Origin: Parolsenella catena
Lineage (GTDB): Bacteria > Actinomycetota > Coriobacteriia > Coriobacteriales > Atopobiaceae
Reading direction: 5' to 3'
NCBI RefSeq assembly: GCF_003966955.1
Contig: NZ_AP019367.1
Location: forward strand, 620,001 to 684,000
DNA: 64,000 nt
Positions within the stretch are counted from its first letter, which is position 1. Every line of letters begins with the position of its first letter. Shown here piece by piece: positions 34,626 through 42,764 of this stretch. A model generated the notes under the pieces. That model was not told the DNA's origin. It did no database searches and was given only the letters and a program-made list of their open reading frames with translations. The position numbers were made by a program, and so were the translations under genes.

Positions 34626-34702
34626 CGAGAATGAATATTGGGACATGGGCGCAATCGCCAACTGCGGTTTTGCTGCTTGGTTTGTCCCGATTTTCATTCT
34701 CG
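34626..34702. repeat. 77-bp inverted-repeat element, left copy
   Basis: 20-bp terminal inverted repeats (34626-34645 CGAGAATGAATATTGGGACA; 34683-34702) enclose a core with CGCAATCGCCAACTGCGG and TTTTGCTG. 67 of 77 positions agree with the right copy at 35803-35879, in the same orientation. No target-site duplication is evident. Confidence 0.85.
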
Positions 34703-34837
34703 CGGGGCAGTTGACGTGCCCGGGTATGGCGTGCCGTCTCTGTGGGTAGAAGGGGCGTACTGAGGACGAGCCATGAGGCCGTGGGCCGGCTCCCATCGAG
34801 ACCGTGTCCTCCCCGCGAGATCGCACGGAGGGCGGCC

Positions 34838-35788
34838 ATGGCAACCCGTATCCCCGCTTCAATTGCATCGACGCTGAAGACATGCGAGGAGAGGGGAGTC
34901 TTGCTCGCACGGGCAGACGTCGCGGATGCTCGGCCCCTCTCGAGGCTCGCGGTTGCCGGGCTTCTCGTGTCCCCTCATCCGGGGCTCTATGCTCGATCGG
35001 ACCTCTGGCGCGAGCTAACTCCCGACGCTCGCAACCTTTGTGTGGCGAAGACCCTTGCCGCGCTTCATCCTGCCTGGGTCTTCTCGCACCAGACGGCCGC
35101 GTTGTTTTACGGTCTGTCGGTCTCCTATTCCTGCCTTGGCAAGGTCCACTACACAACTCCGTGCAGGGCGGGCGGACAGGATAAGGGCTACACGTGCCAC
35201 CACCAGGCGAAGGCCGCCGAGTGGAGGATGATCGACGGCGTTAGGGTGAGCTCGTCGGAGCGAATGCTCTACGACTGCCTTCGGAGCCTCCCGTTCGCCG
35301 ATGCCCTTGTGATTGCGGATGGTGCCTTGCGAGAGGGTGTGTCCACGCGCGAGAAGCTCGAGCGCTACCTGGGCTGGCATGCGGGAGGGCGCGGCATTCG
35401 GTACGTTCGTCAGGTGCTCGAATCGGCGGATGGACGTGCCGAGAGCGGTGCCGAGTCCATAGCGCGGGCCACGGTCATCAGCCTGGGCGTTCCCATCTAC
35501 GATTTGCAGCTCGTGGTGGCAGACCTTGAGAGGCCCGGCAAGACGTATCGGCTGGACATCGTCCTGCGCCGTTCGGACGACACGCTTGTCGACCTTGAGG
35601 TCGATGGTCGCCAGAAGTACGAGCTGCTAAATGGTCCAGACGGTGCCGTGACCGCCATGATGGCCGAGCGCCAGCGTGAGGCCGCCATTACCGCGCACGG
35701 GATTCTCGTGGCGAGAATAGCAGCCGCAGACGCAGGCAACCGCCCCGTCATGGAGCGCAAGCTGCGTGCCTACGGCGTCATTCCCTAG
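34838..35788 (+). CDS. AbiEi-like/DUF559-like protein, orphan
   Basis: 316 residues. The N-terminal part resembles the AbiEi antitoxin winged helix (LLARADVADARPLSRLAVAG...GLYARSDLW), followed by the AbiEi-type core (HPAWVFSHQTAALFYGL, VSSSERMLYDCLRSL, ADGALREG). The C-terminus has a Vsr/DUF559-like nuclease pattern: YRLDIVL (Asp240) and DLEVDGRQKY (Glu254, Asp256). No AbiEii-type nucleotidyltransferase toxin is next to it. Base use looks somewhat less GC-rich than its neighbours. Two 77-bp repeat elements bracket the gene; the stop is 14 nt before the right one. ATG 34838 has CGGAGGG upstream. Function is unknown; an accessory defence role is a guess. Confidence 0.65.
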   Translation: MATRIPASIASTLKTCEERGVLLARADVADARPLSRLAVAGLLVSPHPGLYARSDLWRELTPDARNLCVAKTLAALHPAWVFSHQTAALFYGLSVSYSCLGKVHYTTPCRAGGQDKGYTCHHQAKAAEWRMIDGVRVSSSERMLYDCLRSLPFADALVIADGALREGVSTREKLERYLGWHAGGRGIRYVRQVLESADGRAESGAESIARATVISLGVPIYDLQLVVADLERPGKTYRLDIVLRRSDDTLVDLEVDGRQKYELLNGPDGAVTAMMAERQREAAITAHGILVARIAAADAGNRPVMERKLRAYGVIP

Positions 35789-35802
35789 CCTCTTGCGGTC
35801 GC

Positions 35803-35879
35803 CGAGAATGAAACTTGGGACAATTTCGCAATCGCCAACTGCGGTTTTGCTGACCGGTTTGTCCCGATATTCATTCTCG
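35803..35879. repeat. 77-bp inverted-repeat element, right copy
   Basis: 20-bp terminal repeats at 35803-35822 (CGAGAATGAAACTTGGGACA) and 35860-35879. The central 26 nt are identical to the left copy at 34626-34702. It ends 28 nt before the stop of the convergent DeoR gene. Confidence 0.85.
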
Positions 35880-35906
35880 GTGAGGACGACGGCGGGTGAC
35901 TCGCCG

Positions 35907-36662
35907 CTACAGGACGTCCACGCCCAGAGAGCGGACGCGGTCGACGCCGGTGCCCGTCTCGGCGTCACAGACGAGTGCGTCGAAGTCTGCGAGGCTCGCG
36001 AAGCGGTACGTGCCGAACGCACTGAACTTGGCGGACTCGCACAGCAGGTACGCCTGGCTCGCCCTCGCCATGGCGGCGGCCTTGAGCGCGCCGTCGTCGG
36101 CGTCGAACGTGCTGACCTCGCCCGTCTCGGCATCCATGCCGTACGCGCCCATGAACGCGGCGTCAAAGCGGAAGCGCCCCACCACGTCGAGCGCGATCGA
36201 GCCCGTGAGGCCCGAGAGGTCGGCCCGCATCGTGCCACCGCAGCACAGCGTGGTGACGCCGGGCGCGCCGGCCAGCGCCACGAGCACGTCGACCATGGGC
36301 GTCACGACCGTGCACCCCACGCCCGAGCTGGCGATAAGGCGGGCGAGCTGGACGCACGTGCTCGACATGTCGAGGTAGACGGTCTGGCCGGGCCCTACGA
36401 GCGGCAGCGCCTTGCACGCGATGGCGAGCTTCTCGCCGGCGTGCTGGTCGATGCGGGCGCTCATGGGCCGCTCGCGCACGTTCTCCACGCGCGTGGCCCC
36501 GCCGTAGACCTTCTGGCAACGGCCCTCCTCGGCAAGCTGCTTGAGGTCGCGGCGCATGAGGTCCTCCGTGACGCCGAAGCGCCTCGCAAGCTCCGAGACG
36601 GTGACGCGGCCCGTCTCGTCGATGATGCGCGCAACCTGCGCGCGGCGCTCCTCTGGAAACAT
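35907..36662 (-). CDS. DeoR-family regulator next to the glycyl radical enzyme
   Basis: 251 residues. N-terminal DeoR helix-turn-helix (MFPEERRAQVARIIDETGRVTVSELARRFGVTEDLMRRDLKQL) and C-terminal sugar-isomerase-like effector domain (KVYGGA, YLDMSSTCVQLARLI, GGTMRADLSGLTGSIAL, DAAFMGAYGMD). DeoR regulators usually sense phosphorylated sugars, a hint about the pathway next door. It is divergent from the glycyl radical enzyme gene with about 200 nt between. The ATG at 36662 has CAAGGAGGA upstream on the minus strand. Confidence 0.87.
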   Translation of the reverse strand: MFPEERRAQVARIIDETGRVTVSELARRFGVTEDLMRRDLKQLAEEGRCQKVYGGATRVENVRERPMSARIDQHAGEKLAIACKALPLVGPGQTVYLDMSSTCVQLARLIASSGVGCTVVTPMVDVLVALAGAPGVTTLCCGGTMRADLSGLTGSIALDVVGRFRFDAAFMGAYGMDAETGEVSTFDADDGALKAAAMARASQAYLLCESAKFSAFGTYRFASLADFDALVCDAETGTGVDRVRSLGVDVL

Positions 36663-36700
36663 CGATCCTCCTTGGCGGTCGCTCCTTGTCCGTAAGTATA

Positions 36701-36708
36701 CCAATTGG
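36701..36708. promoter_or_regulatory. CCAATTGG palindrome 1
   Basis: An 8-bp perfect palindrome 39 nt upstream of the DeoR start, repeated at 36784. Candidate operator pair for the divergent DeoR/GRE promoters. Confidence 0.4.
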
Positions 36709-36783
36709 GGATAAATACGCATAACTACGCCGAGAATCGCGCCTAACGGCTTGCAAACTAGGAGAAAACAGACTACTTTGGGG

Positions 36784-36791
36784 CCAATTGG
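36784..36791. promoter_or_regulatory. CCAATTGG palindrome 2
   Basis: Second CCAATTGG, 83 bp from the first and 71 nt before the glycyl radical enzyme start. Confidence 0.4.
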
Positions 36792-36828
36792 GAGGGCGCC
36801 GCGCCAACCGGGAAGGTGCCACGCCAAC
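36791..36828. repeat. 20-bp direct repeat upstream of the glycyl radical enzyme gene
   Basis: GGAGGGCGCCGCGCCAAC and GGAAGGTGCCACGCCAAC lie in tandem with a 20-bp period (36791 and 36811). They follow the second CCAATTGG and may be further regulator contacts. Confidence 0.5.
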
Positions 36829-36861
36829 TCAGCCCCACAACCACGTCTGATGGGAGAGCCC

Positions 36862-39180
36862 ATGCTCACGGACCGCATGCAAGCGATGAAGGACAAGATC
36901 TTCTCGACCCCGCGCGTCATCTCGCTCGAGCGCGCGCGACTCTACACCCAGAGCTGGAGGCAGACGGAGGGGCAGCCCGTCGTCGTCCGTCGCGCCCGAG
37001 CCGTGGCAAGCGTGCTTGCCGGCCACAGGATCGTCATCGACGACACGGACCTCATCGTGGGCAACCGCAGCGAGACCCCGCGCGCCGGCGTCGTGTCACC
37101 CGAGATGAGCCCATACTGGATTGCCGAGGAGCTCGACGCGTTCCCCACGCGACCCCAGGACCCCTTCGACATCTCCGAGCGGGACAAGGCGGAGCTTCGC
37201 GAGGAGCTGCTGCCCTACTGGAGCGGGCGTTCGCTCAACGACTGGTATCGCGCCCACCTCGATGCGGACGTGGCGGCGGCCGAGGCGGACAAGGTCTTCT
37301 CCGTGGCGCAGACTGACAAGGGCCAGGGCCACATCATCTGCGACTTCCCGCTCGTGCTCGCCTGCGGCTACGGCACCATCCTCGAGCGCGCCCGCGCACG
37401 TGCCGCCGCAGAGCCCGACAACGCCTTCCTGAGCGCGGCCGTCATCTCGCTCGAGGCCATGATTGCCTACATCGGCCGCTACGAGCGCGCCGCTCGCGAG
37501 CTCATCGTGCGCTCGACGCCCGAGCGTGCCGCCGAGCTCGAGCGCATTGCCGGCATTCTCGCGCACATCGCCACCGAGCCCGCCCGCGACCTCTACGACG
37601 CCATCCAGCTCGTGTGGCTCACGGAGGTCGCCCTCATGCACGAGAGCAACGCCTCGTCGCTGTCGCTGGGCCGCGTCGACCAGTACTTGTGGCCCTACTT
37701 TGAGGCGAGCATGGCAGCCGGCGAGAGCCCCGAGGCCATCCGCGAGCTCATCCAGTGCTTCTACCTCAAGCTCAATACGATCATCGCCGTGCGATCCACG
37801 GAGAGCGCCCGCTTCTTCGCGGGCTTCCCCATCGGCTTCAACCTCGTGGTCGGCGGCGTGGACGAGACGGGCGCGGACGCCACGAACGAGCTGAGCCTGC
37901 TGCTGCTCGACGTCCAGCGCGACACCCGCCTGCCGCAGCCCAACCTGTCCATGCGCGTGCATGCCGGCACGCCGGACGTGCTGCTCCGCGAGGCCTGCGA
38001 GATCATCCGCCTGGGAGACGGCCTGCCGCAGCTGTTCAACGACGAGGTCAACGTCCGCGCGTTCATGAACCGCGGCGTGTCCGAGGCCGACGCGCGCGAC
38101 TACGCCGTCGTGGGCTGCGTGGAGCTGTCCATCCCGGGGTGCATGTATGGCCTGCACGACATCTCGATGTTCAACATGCTCCGTTGCCTCGAGCTTGCGC
38201 TGGCCGCCCACCCGCAGGGCTTTGCGAACTACGCCGAGCTCGAGCGTGCGGTGGAGGCCACGATATCCCGCTACGTCTCGCTCATGGTGCGCGGCTGCGA
38301 CACGTGTGACCTCGCACATCGCGTGACCTCGCCCACGCCGCTGCTGTCGTGCCTCGTCGCCGACTGCCTCGCGCAGGGCAAGGACGTCACGCAGGGAGGG
38401 GCGCGCTACAACCCCTCGGGCGTGCAGGGCGTGGGCACGGCAAACCTCGCCGACTCGCTCGTGACCCTGCGCCGCGGCGTGCTGGGAGACGACGGGCGTG
38501 GTGGTCACGTGACGCCCCTCGCGAGCTGGGAGCGGCTCAAGGGGGCGCTTGGCCGCGACTGGTCGGGCGAGGGCGACGAGCTGCTGCGCCAGACGATTCT
38601 CAATCGCATGCCCAAGTACGGAAACGACGTGGACGAGGTCGACCTCCTCGGCCGGCACTTCCTCGAGTTCTACGCCCATGAGGTCGAGCGCTACGAGAAC
38701 GTGCGAGGCGGGCACTTCCAGCCGGGCAGCTACACGGTCTCGGCGCACGTGCCGCTGGGGGCCGCCTGCGGCGCCACGCCTGACGGCCGCCATGCTCACG
38801 AGCAACTCGCCGACGGCGGCCTGTCGCCCATGACGGGCAGGGACGCCCACGGCCCTACGGCGAGCCTCATGAGCGTGAGCAAGCTCAACAACGTGCTCGA
38901 GAGCAACGGCAGCCTGCTCAACGTCAAGTTCTCGCCGTCTGCCCTGGCGGGCGAGGCGGGCCTGGCAAAGCTCATGGGCTACGTCAGGGCCTTCTCGCGC
39001 CTGGGGATCCAGCACATCCAGTTCAACGTCGTGGACCGCGCTACGCTCATCGACGCGCAGGAGCATCCCGAGCGCCATCGTGACCTCGTCGTGCGCGTGG
39101 CCGGCTACAGCGCGTTGTTCGTCGAGCTGTCGCGCACGCTGCAAGACGACATCATCAACAGGACCGAGCATGTGCTGTAG
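36862..39180 (+). CDS. Glycyl radical enzyme of the dehydratase/PflD-YbiW type
   Basis: 772 residues, PFL-like fold. The radical glycine is Gly748 in VRVAGYSALF and the thiyl cysteine is Cys419 in VVGCVELS, with Glu421 two residues on. A single cysteine followed by Val-Glu is the pattern of dehydratase/lyase-type enzymes; true pyruvate formate-lyase has two adjacent cysteines. The following IPGCMYGLHDISMFNM looks closest to E. coli PflD/YbiW-type proteins, from memory. No microcompartment, propanediol, choline or hydroxyproline genes are near, so the substrate is not assignable. The protein is active only without oxygen. ATG 36862 has GGGAG 8 nt upstream. The activase gene overlaps the 3' end. 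Confidence 0.87.
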   Translation: MLTDRMQAMKDKIFSTPRVISLERARLYTQSWRQTEGQPVVVRRARAVASVLAGHRIVIDDTDLIVGNRSETPRAGVVSPEMSPYWIAEELDAFPTRPQDPFDISERDKAELREELLPYWSGRSLNDWYRAHLDADVAAAEADKVFSVAQTDKGQGHIICDFPLVLACGYGTILERARARAAAEPDNAFLSAAVISLEAMIAYIGRYERAARELIVRSTPERAAELERIAGILAHIATEPARDLYDAIQLVWLTEVALMHESNASSLSLGRVDQYLWPYFEASMAAGESPEAIRELIQCFYLKLNTIIAVRSTESARFFAGFPIGFNLVVGGVDETGADATNELSLLLLDVQRDTRLPQPNLSMRVHAGTPDVLLREACEIIRLGDGLPQLFNDEVNVRAFMNRGVSEADARDYAVVGCVELSIPGCMYGLHDISMFNMLRCLELALAAHPQGFANYAELERAVEATISRYVSLMVRGCDTCDLAHRVTSPTPLLSCLVADCLAQGKDVTQGGARYNPSGVQGVGTANLADSLVTLRRGVLGDDGRGGHVTPLASWERLKGALGRDWSGEGDELLRQTILNRMPKYGNDVDEVDLLGRHFLEFYAHEVERYENVRGGHFQPGSYTVSAHVPLGAACGATPDGRHAHEQLADGGLSPMTGRDAHGPTASLMSVSKLNNVLESNGSLLNVKFSPSALAGEAGLAKLMGYVRAFSRLGIQHIQFNVVDRATLIDAQEHPERHRDLVVRVAGYSALFVELSRTLQDDIINRTEHVL

Positions 39181-40111
39181 GGCGGCCGGCGAGCGGGCGG
39201 GCGAGGAGCGCGCGGGCGAGTGCGTCGCGTCCGCGCGGCACCGGCTGTGCGTCACGAACGTCCAGCGCTTCTCGCTGCATGACGGTGGCGGCATCCGCTC
39301 CGTGGCGTTCACGAAGGGCTGCCCGTTCCGATGCCCGTGGTGCTGCAACCCCGAGAACCTCTCGTTCGAGCCCGAGGAGTGCTGGCACGAGAAGCTGTGC
39401 TGCGGTTGCTCGGCGCGCCCGGACGGCTCGCGTGACGCAAACGGCGCCCCGTGCGACACCCCGCCCGAGCGCTGTCCCATGGCTGCCAAGGAGCTGCTCG
39501 GCACCTGGCGGGAGGTGGACGGGCTCGCCGACGAGCTGCTGCGCGACCTTCCGTTCTTCGAGGAGAGCGGCGGCGGCGTCACCGTGAGCGGCGGCGAGTG
39601 CCTCGCGGGGGCCGCCCGGCAGCGCGCCGTCATCGCGTTGCTCGAGCGCTGCCATGCCGCCGGAGCCGCCACGGCGCTCGAGACGACGCTCGCGGTGCCG
39701 TTGGCCGTGCCGCTCGATCGCCTCGTGGGCGCCTGCGACGCCTTCCTCGTTGATTTCAAGATCGCCGACCGTGCGAGAAGCCTCGCGGTCACGGGCATCG
39801 ACCCGCTCGTGCGCGACGCCAACGTCGCGCGCGTTGTCGCTGCTGGCGGCCGCGTCGTGGCACGCATGCCCGTCATCCCCGGCTTCACCGATGGCGACGC
39901 CTGCATCCGCGCCAACGCCCGCCGCGCGCGCGAGCTGGGCATCCGGCGTGCCGACGTTCTGCCGTTCCACCAGCTGGGGGAGAGCAAGTACGCCTCGGTG
40001 GGGCGCGCGTACGGAATGGGTGGTGTGGCCCAGCTATCCGAGGAGGACGTCGAGCGCGCCCTCGAGCTGGTCCGGGCCGAGGGCCTTCTCGCCACGCTGC
40101 GTGGCGAGTGA
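39170..40111 (+). CDS. Glycyl-radical enzyme activase (radical SAM)
   Basis: 313 residues. Installs the glycyl radical on the upstream enzyme using S-adenosylmethionine. The radical SAM cluster motif is C-x3-C-x2-C in KGCPFRCPWCCNPE. A short cysteine-rich insert follows (CCGC and two more cysteines within about 30 residues), where many activases hold extra [4Fe-4S] clusters; here it is compact and may hold one at most. Other activase blocks are GGGVTVSGGE, DFKIAD and RMPVIPGFTD. It overlaps the enzyme gene by 11 nt. The N-terminal 20 residues (rich in GEERAGE) are unusual and the true start may be later. Confidence 0.87.
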   Translation: MCCRAAGERAGEERAGECVASARHRLCVTNVQRFSLHDGGGIRSVAFTKGCPFRCPWCCNPENLSFEPEECWHEKLCCGCSARPDGSRDANGAPCDTPPERCPMAAKELLGTWREVDGLADELLRDLPFFEESGGGVTVSGGECLAGAARQRAVIALLERCHAAGAATALETTLAVPLAVPLDRLVGACDAFLVDFKIADRARSLAVTGIDPLVRDANVARVVAAGGRVVARMPVIPGFTDGDACIRANARRARELGIRRADVLPFHQLGESKYASVGRAYGMGGVAQLSEEDVERALELVRAEGLLATLRGE

Positions 40112-40179
40112 CAGGGTGTTCGATGGCCGAATGCTTCCCATCCAGCTCGCGCCGCCGTGCCCCTCTCGTGCTTCCCTCC

Positions 40180-40185
40180 TATAAT
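40180..40185 (+). promoter_or_regulatory. -10 element TATAAT upstream of the M18 aminopeptidase
   Basis: A perfect TATAAT lies 52 nt before the ATG; the -35 region is weak. Confidence 0.5.
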
Positions 40186-40236
40186 TGACGCGTTTGCATA
40201 CGTGCGCCGGCCGCGTGCCGGCCGAGGGGAGGATCC

Positions 40237-41646
40237 ATGGAGCGCCCAAGCGCCTGGAAGAAGTACACGAGCGAGCAGAGCGAGGAGCTTGAGGCCCTGA
40301 GTGGCCGCTACCGCTCCTTCATCAGCGAGAACAAGACGGAGCGCGAGTGCGTTGCCGCGGGCGTGGCCCTGGCCGAGGCCGCGGGCTACGTGAGCCTCGA
40401 TGCGGCCATCGCCGCCGGCAAGCCGCTCAAGGCGGGCGACAAGGTCTACGTCAACACGCGCGGCAAGGCCCTCACGCTGTTCAACATCGGCACGGCCCCG
40501 CTCGCGGCCGGCCTGAACATCCTGGGCGCCCACGTTGACTCGCCGCGCCTCGACGTCAAGCAGAATCCCGCCTACGAGAAGGCCGACCTCGCGTTTCTCG
40601 ACACGCACTACTACGGTGGCCTCAAGAGCTCGCTGTGGGTCGCCACGCCGCTCGCCATCCACGGCGTCGTGGCCAAGAAGGACGGTAGCGTCGTGCCCGT
40701 CGTGGTGGGCGAGGACCCGGCAGACCCGGTCTTCTGCATCTCAGACATCCTCATCCACCTCGCCGGCGAGCAGATGAAGAAGACGCACGCCGAGGCCGTG
40801 GATCCCGAGAGCCTCGACGTCATCGTGGGCGGCAAGCCCGTCGTCATCACGGGCGACGAGAACGCCAAGGACGCCGACGCGCCCAAGGAACCCGTGAAGC
40901 AGATGCTGCTCGGCCTTCTCGCCGAGCGCTATGGCATCGAGGAGGAGGACCTGCTCTCCGCCGAGCTGGAGATCGTGCCGGCCGGCCCCGCGCGTGACAT
41001 GGGCCTCGACCGCTCCATGGTGCTGGGATACGGCCAGGACGACCGCGTGTGCGCCTACACCTCGCTCGAGGCCATGCTCGAGGTCACGGACGTGGAGCGC
41101 ACGAGCGTCTGCCTGCTCGTCGACAAGGAGGAGATTGGCTCGGTGGGTGCCACGGGCATGCAGGCCCACTACTTCGAGAACGCGCTCGCCGAGGTCATGG
41201 AGCTCGCAGGCGAGGGCGGAGACCTGGCACTGCGCCGAGCGCTCGCCAACTCCCGCATGCTGTCGAGTGACGTCTCCGCCGGCTTCGACCCGGCCTACGC
41301 CGGCCAGTTCGAGGAGAAGAACAGCGCCTACCTTGGCCACGGCCTGTGCTTCAACAAGTATACGGGCGCGCGCGGCAAGAGCGGCTCCAACGACGCGGAC
41401 GCCGAGTACATGGCCTACGTGCGCAACGTCATGGACGAGGCGAGCGTGAGCTTCCAGACCTGCGAGCTCGGCCGCGTGAACGCCGGTGGTGGCGGCACGA
41501 TCGCCTACATCATGGCGCGCTATGGCATGGACGTCATCGACTCGGGCGTGGCCGTGCTCTCCATGCACTCGCTGTGGGAGGTCACGAGCAAGGCCGACAT
41601 CTATGAGGCCTACCGCGGCTATAAGGCGTTCATCGAGCGTCCGTAG
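40237..41646 (+). CDS. M18-family zinc aminopeptidase
   Basis: Cytoplasmic metallo-aminopeptidase, 469 residues, the normal length. Zinc ligands and catalytic residues are visible in GAHVDSPRLD, DKEEIGSVGATGMQ, SSDVSAGFDP and SMHSLWEV. It releases N-terminal amino acids, in this family often acidic or hydrophobic. The start MERPSAWKKY follows GAGGGGAGGATCC. Monocistronic, with its own -10 and a hairpin after it. Confidence 0.92.
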   Translation: MERPSAWKKYTSEQSEELEALSGRYRSFISENKTERECVAAGVALAEAAGYVSLDAAIAAGKPLKAGDKVYVNTRGKALTLFNIGTAPLAAGLNILGAHVDSPRLDVKQNPAYEKADLAFLDTHYYGGLKSSLWVATPLAIHGVVAKKDGSVVPVVVGEDPADPVFCISDILIHLAGEQMKKTHAEAVDPESLDVIVGGKPVVITGDENAKDADAPKEPVKQMLLGLLAERYGIEEEDLLSAELEIVPAGPARDMGLDRSMVLGYGQDDRVCAYTSLEAMLEVTDVERTSVCLLVDKEEIGSVGATGMQAHYFENALAEVMELAGEGGDLALRRALANSRMLSSDVSAGFDPAYAGQFEEKNSAYLGHGLCFNKYTGARGKSGSNDADAEYMAYVRNVMDEASVSFQTCELGRVNAGGGGTIAYIMARYGMDVIDSGVAVLSMHSLWEVTSKADIYEAYRGYKAFIERP

Positions 41647-41659
41647 CGCTTATGGCCTC

Positions 41660-41698
41660 GGCGCGTCCCAAAGGGGTCTGACAGCTTTGGGACGCGCC
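41660..41698. terminator. Shared hairpin between the M18 gene and the convergent small gene
   Basis: A perfect 14-bp inverted repeat (41660-41673 with 41685-41698) and 11-nt loop, without a T-tract. Its inner CCCAAAG/CTTTGGG matches hairpins at 21816 and 51189. Confidence 0.55.
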
Positions 41699-41700
41699 CC

Positions 41701-42006
41701 CTAGAACGGGACGTTGCCAAAGAACGTGCTCGTGGAGCCGTCCGGCCCATGGACCGTGTGGATGTTGCCGCTGCCCATGACGGTGCTCATGCCCTCGGGG
41801 CCAAAGACGGTCTTTATCGGGCCGCTGCCCATGACGGTCGAGACCCCGTTGGGCCCAAAGACGGTGTTGCCCACCCTCGTGTACATCCCGTCGTGGCCGT
41901 TCGTGCCGCTGACCCAGGCCGTGTTGCCGCTGCTGAACACGCTGCCCGAGCCTCTCGGTCCGCTGAACGTTCCAAATCCGTTGCGGTTCTCGCTCGATCC
42001 GAACAT
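41701..42006 (-). CDS. Small Gly/Ser/Thr-rich 18-residue repeat protein
   Basis: 101 residues. Two and a half tandem repeats of 18 residues, starting TVFGPNGVSTVMGSGPIK (48-65), then 66-83, then a shortened 84-98. A looser related segment lies at 13-28 (FSGPRGSGSVFSSGN). No signal peptide, helix or cysteine. The even spacing of Gly and beta-branched residues suggests a small beta-solenoid or similar. I do not recognise a named family. ATG 42006 has GAGGAGGG 5 nt upstream, strong support for translation. It is divergent from the gene at 42108. Confidence 0.6.
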   Translation of the reverse strand: MFGSSENRNGFGTFSGPRGSGSVFSSGNTAWVSGTNGHDGMYTRVGNTVFGPNGVSTVMGSGPIKTVFGPEGMSTVMGSGNIHTVHGPDGSTSTFFGNVPF

Positions 42007-42107
42007 CGAACCCTCCTCATCCCAGCTGTTTGCCCTGATAATCGTGAGGATACCCGCGTTTGCGGACAATAAGGCCGCACACCCAAAGAAGACGGAACGG
42101 AGGCCCC

Positions 42108-42647
42108 GTGACAAGGACGTCTACCCAGCGCTACGAGAGCGGCGCCGAACCAGACCGCCCAGACCAGCGCGTCACGCGCGAGGGCCGCGCGGAGCGTCGC
42201 GAGCGGGAGCGCCGCCGCGAGCGGCTCGAGCGCGAGGGCATGTGGCAGGTCGTGAGCTCTTGCGCAAAGAAGCGCAGGTACGTGACGTACGACCAGGCCC
42301 GCGCCGTGGTCCGCCACCGCGAGCGGGAGGGCGGCGAGCCCCTGTTCATCTATCGCTGCGAGCACTGCGGCGGCTGGCACATCACCCACCAGGCAGACCA
42401 GCAGCGCTACGGCCGCGAGGCCGGCAGGGCCGCCGAGGAGCGCCTTGCCCGGCAGGCCGCGCAGCAGGCCGTGGGCCCGGCCCCGCGCTTTGCCGTCGAC
42501 GACCTCGTCATCGACGTCGCAAGCGGCATGCCCTGCGTCGTCGTTGCCGTGGGCGAGCAAGGCGGCGAGCCCGCCTACGAGCTCTCCAGCGCAGATGGCG
42601 CCTCCGAGCTTGGCTGGGTCCGCGAGTCAGGCGTGTCGGAGGCGTGA
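42108..42647 (+). CDS. Hypothetical charged protein with zinc-finger-like CEHC motif
   Basis: 179 residues. The N-terminal third is extremely Arg/Glu-rich (REGRAERRERERRRERLERE). The middle has SSCAKKRRYVTYDQARAVV followed by YRCEHCGGWHITH, a compact CxxC...H zinc-finger-like motif often seen in phage and mobile-element proteins. The C-terminus looks like a small beta domain (VDDLVIDVASGMPCVVVAV). The GTG at 42108 has CGGAGG upstream. Function unknown. Confidence 0.6.
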   Translation: MTRTSTQRYESGAEPDRPDQRVTREGRAERRERERRRERLEREGMWQVVSSCAKKRRYVTYDQARAVVRHREREGGEPLFIYRCEHCGGWHITHQADQQRYGREAGRAAEERLARQAAQQAVGPAPRFAVDDLVIDVASGMPCVVVAVGEQGGEPAYELSSADGASELGWVRESGVSEA

Positions 42648-42764
42648 CGTTCCTGCTCTTGGCGGCCCTGTCGCTCTTGTGAAGCAAATGGCCGTGGGGC
42701 ATGGCGTGGGTATATATCCCCTACGAACACGTCGCGCCCGCCGGCGCGCATCCAGGGAGGCCCC

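Noticed and set aside
34838-35788. Complete type IV (AbiE) toxin-antitoxin system
   Set aside because: No AbiEii-type nucleotidyltransferase toxin gene is on either side; only the AbiEi-like protein is present.
36862-39180. Pyruvate formate-lyase
   Set aside because: It has one active-site cysteine followed by Val-Glu instead of the adjacent cysteine pair of true PFL.
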